A stretch of 64,000 nucleotides of DNA, from contig CBDULZ010000012.1 in assembly GCA_965368185.1 (NCBI GenBank), positions 1 through 64,000 of the forward strand. Direction: 5' to 3'. Position numbers and translations under genes: made by a program. Positions 62,678 through 64,000 of the stretch are shown here, piece after piece. A model generated the notes under the pieces. That model searched no databases and had not been told where the DNA came from. It saw only the letters and a program-made list of their open reading frames with translations. Numbering within the stretch: the stretch's first letter is position 1; each line of letters begins with the position of its first letter. Source of the stretch: Kriegella sp965368185 (lineage in GTDB: Bacteria > Bacteroidota > Bacteroidia > Flavobacteriales > Flavobacteriaceae).

Positions 62678-63165
62678 TATTGAAAGAGTTGAGGGTTGTC
62701 GTATGCTTTCATATTATCAATGACTTTTTTGGCTTCTCTGTGTTCAGGGTCGATCTTCAAAATTGCGGTGGCAAGGTCTGTAGCTTTTTTGTGGTCTTGC
62801 ATCGGATTAAAGCCCTTCTCCTTTAAGAGTTGCTTAAGCTCGGTCACTTTCTTGGCGGTCGTTTCCTTTTTCTTTTTCGCCCGTTGGGTCTTTTGTTCGG
62901 TTTCCTTTAAGGATTTTTCAAAGGCTACTGTATTCCTAAAAAGGGCTTTGGTCTGTTCCAAGGGTTTTTGGAGTATTTGAAAGAATTTCTCGTCCACTTC
63001 CGTAACGTTTCCCCGTAGGGTAAGTGGTTTTAGGGATTGGAGTGCCTTGTCCTTGGCGTTCGATTTGGGAAGTACGGATACGCTGACCATCTCATCATCG
63101 AACAGTATACTTATGCCGTACTGTTCGATACCCATCTGTTTCAGGGTCGAAAAAAAATTGCTCAT
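62677..63165 (-). CDS. PRTRC system protein E
   Basis: A 162-residue protein. The N-terminal MSNFFSTLKQMGIEQYGISILFDDEMVSVSVLPKS and SLKPLTLRGNVTEVDEKFFQIL match PRTRC protein E. A highly charged coiled coil follows (KSLKETEQKTQRAKKKKETTAKKVTELKQLLKEKG, about 100-135). It is the first gene of the visible cassette operon and abuts protein C. Confidence 0.82.
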   Translation of the reverse strand: MSNFFSTLKQMGIEQYGISILFDDEMVSVSVLPKSNAKDKALQSLKPLTLRGNVTEVDEKFFQILQKPLEQTKALFRNTVAFEKSLKETEQKTQRAKKKKETTAKKVTELKQLLKEKGFNPMQDHKKATDLATAILKIDPEHREAKKVIDNMKAYDNPQLFQ

Positions 63166-63445
63166 CTTGAAGAGGTATTTTCTTGTTATACAATCACTTA
63201 ACTACCTTCAAGATACACCCAAACTTTCGGGAATACCCATAAAATCAGACCAAATGCCACCCTTGACTTCTTCTTTCCCTAACCACAAAATACGCCCCGA
63301 AGGGGCGTTGGAACAGGTTTTTGCGTAACAATAAAATGCGGTGTTTCTAATTTTTGGAAAGATTCGAGAAAGTTTTTGAGATTATTTTAGACTGTGCATC
63401 ATATCAAATTTTTCTGGGTGGTATGGACATTGTTTTCCACTAACC
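63166..63445. other. Spacer upstream of the PRTRC operon
   Basis: It should carry the operon promoter. The palindrome CGCCCC-GAA-GGGGCG (63291-63305) is the only visible structure. No gene. Confidence 0.45.
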
Positions 63446-64000
63446 TTAAACTGCCCGTTTCCGTTTGAGCGTTTTAATTTCATGTTTTAATACCTGCATC
63501 TTAGTCATCTTTTCATCCGGAAAACCAATAGCCGTTTTCTTACGATGGGTTTCCATCGAGCGTAGGTTATAATCCAAATCGAATTTTTTCGATTTGATTT
63601 CACTCACCACCTTTTGACATAACTTGATAAGTTGCATGGCCACTTTTTCAGGGTCGAAACGCTGCTGTTTTCTACCTGAAATATGTATGTTTTTGAATTC
63701 TAATCTAAAAGAGTAAAGATAATGCTCGTTCGAAGGCACATATTCCGCTTGAAAAACCAGATTCGCATCAAGAGTGGGCAAATGGGCGACTCTTTTATGT
63801 TTTTGAATGTTCAAGTTTAGCTTTGACCGTTCGACAATTGTAAGGCCAAGATGCCCAATGAACTTCTTAGGCGGCATAGTTTCGAGTTCTTTGGAGATAA
63901 GAACGGAATTCGAAATAAGAAGGTTCAATCCTTTTTTTAATTGAGACAGATCCTCGAATGCACTTTCATCAGCTGGCAAGTTAAAACCTTTAATTTCCTT
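63446..64000 (-). CDS. Unknown protein, 5' end beyond the window
   Basis: The last 184 codons of a protein whose frame stays open through the window edge (the first in-frame start-like codon, TTG 63979, is not needed). It is soluble and basic, with LSQLKKGLNLLISNSVLISKEL near the start and a C-terminal helix rich in Lys and Arg (MQVLKHEIKTLKRKRAV). No family recognised. It lies upstream of PRTRC protein E on the same strand, so it may belong to the same element. Confidence 0.65.
   Translation of the reverse strand, partial: KEIKGFNLPADESAFEDLSQLKKGLNLLISNSVLISKELETMPPKKFIGHLGLTIVERSKLNLNIQKHKRVAHLPTLDANLVFQAEYVPSNEHYLYSFRLEFKNIHISGRKQQRFDPEKVAMQLIKLCQKVVSEIKSKKFDLDYNLRSMETHRKKTAIGFPDEKMTKMQVLKHEIKTLKRKRAV

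Noticed and set aside
1..64000. CRISPR arrays and intact insertion sequences
   Set aside because: No regularly spaced direct repeats with unique spacers and no transposase gene were seen.

Overview
The window looks like chromosome of a marine-type flavobacterium (phylum Bacteroidota, probably family Flavobacteriaceae). The evidence is moderately AT-rich DNA with long AT-rich spacers, promoters of the form TAnnTTTG, a fused aspartokinase/homoserine dehydrogenase, a 7TM-HD phosphohydrolase, outer-membrane barrels with carboxypeptidase-like N-termini, M56/BlaI regulator pairs, and Bacteroidota-type tyrosine integrase, MobC and relaxase. Species cannot be told from the sequence. No rRNA, CRISPR array or intact insertion sequence was seen.

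Layout. 0.4-5.2 kb is a two-gene copper operon: a P1B copper ATPase, then a multicopper oxidase apparently fused to a CopB-like outer-membrane barrel. 5.7-10.0 kb holds an S41 peptidase with a C-terminal AMPK1-CBM-like domain, a decayed gene, a few possible micro-ORFs and a response regulator in poorly conserved AT-rich DNA. 10.0-33.6 kb is housekeeping: tRNA-Pro and tRNA-Ser, HD phosphohydrolase, thiolase, NlpC/P60 hydrolase, TPR protein, gyrA, clpC, Nnr, thrABC with a possible leader peptide, gcvT-glsA-epimerase, flavodoxin-like protein, pterin dehydratase and yebC.

33.6-64 kb is accessory. A tyrosine integrase opens it at 33.7 kb. It is followed on the minus strand by a defence island (35.2-45.6 kb): an operon of MBL-fold hydrolase, trypsin-like protease, small middle component and SMC/Rad50-like ABC ATPase (an ABC-three-component architecture), then a 1380-residue protein with a DUF4297/Cap4-like nuclease domain and a STAND-type NTPase. 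A tRNA-Leu with decayed tandem copies of its 5' half separates this from a mobilisation module (46.6-49.7 kb: HTH protein, relaxase, MobC, candidate oriT, two unknown genes). 50.1-54.8 kb is a BlaI/BlaR1-type regulon in which a small membrane-anchored protein and an outer-membrane receptor share the same 16-bp operator as blaI. The small protein is homologous to the C-terminal tail of the BlaR1-like sensor. 55-57.5 kb has a divergent AraC/SIS pair and a HAD hydrolase; 57.6-59.2 kb an AbiE-type toxin-antitoxin pair; 59.3-64 kb a PRTRC cassette (ThiF, B, F-like, C, E) that runs off the end of the window, with strong nested palindromes at its 3' end.

The main candidates for new biology are the five-gene ABC-3C/STAND defence cluster and the BlaI-controlled envelope operon with its shared sensor-tail domain. 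A degenerate motif (core CCGTAAAACG) that recurs at the joints between cargo modules may also repay study.
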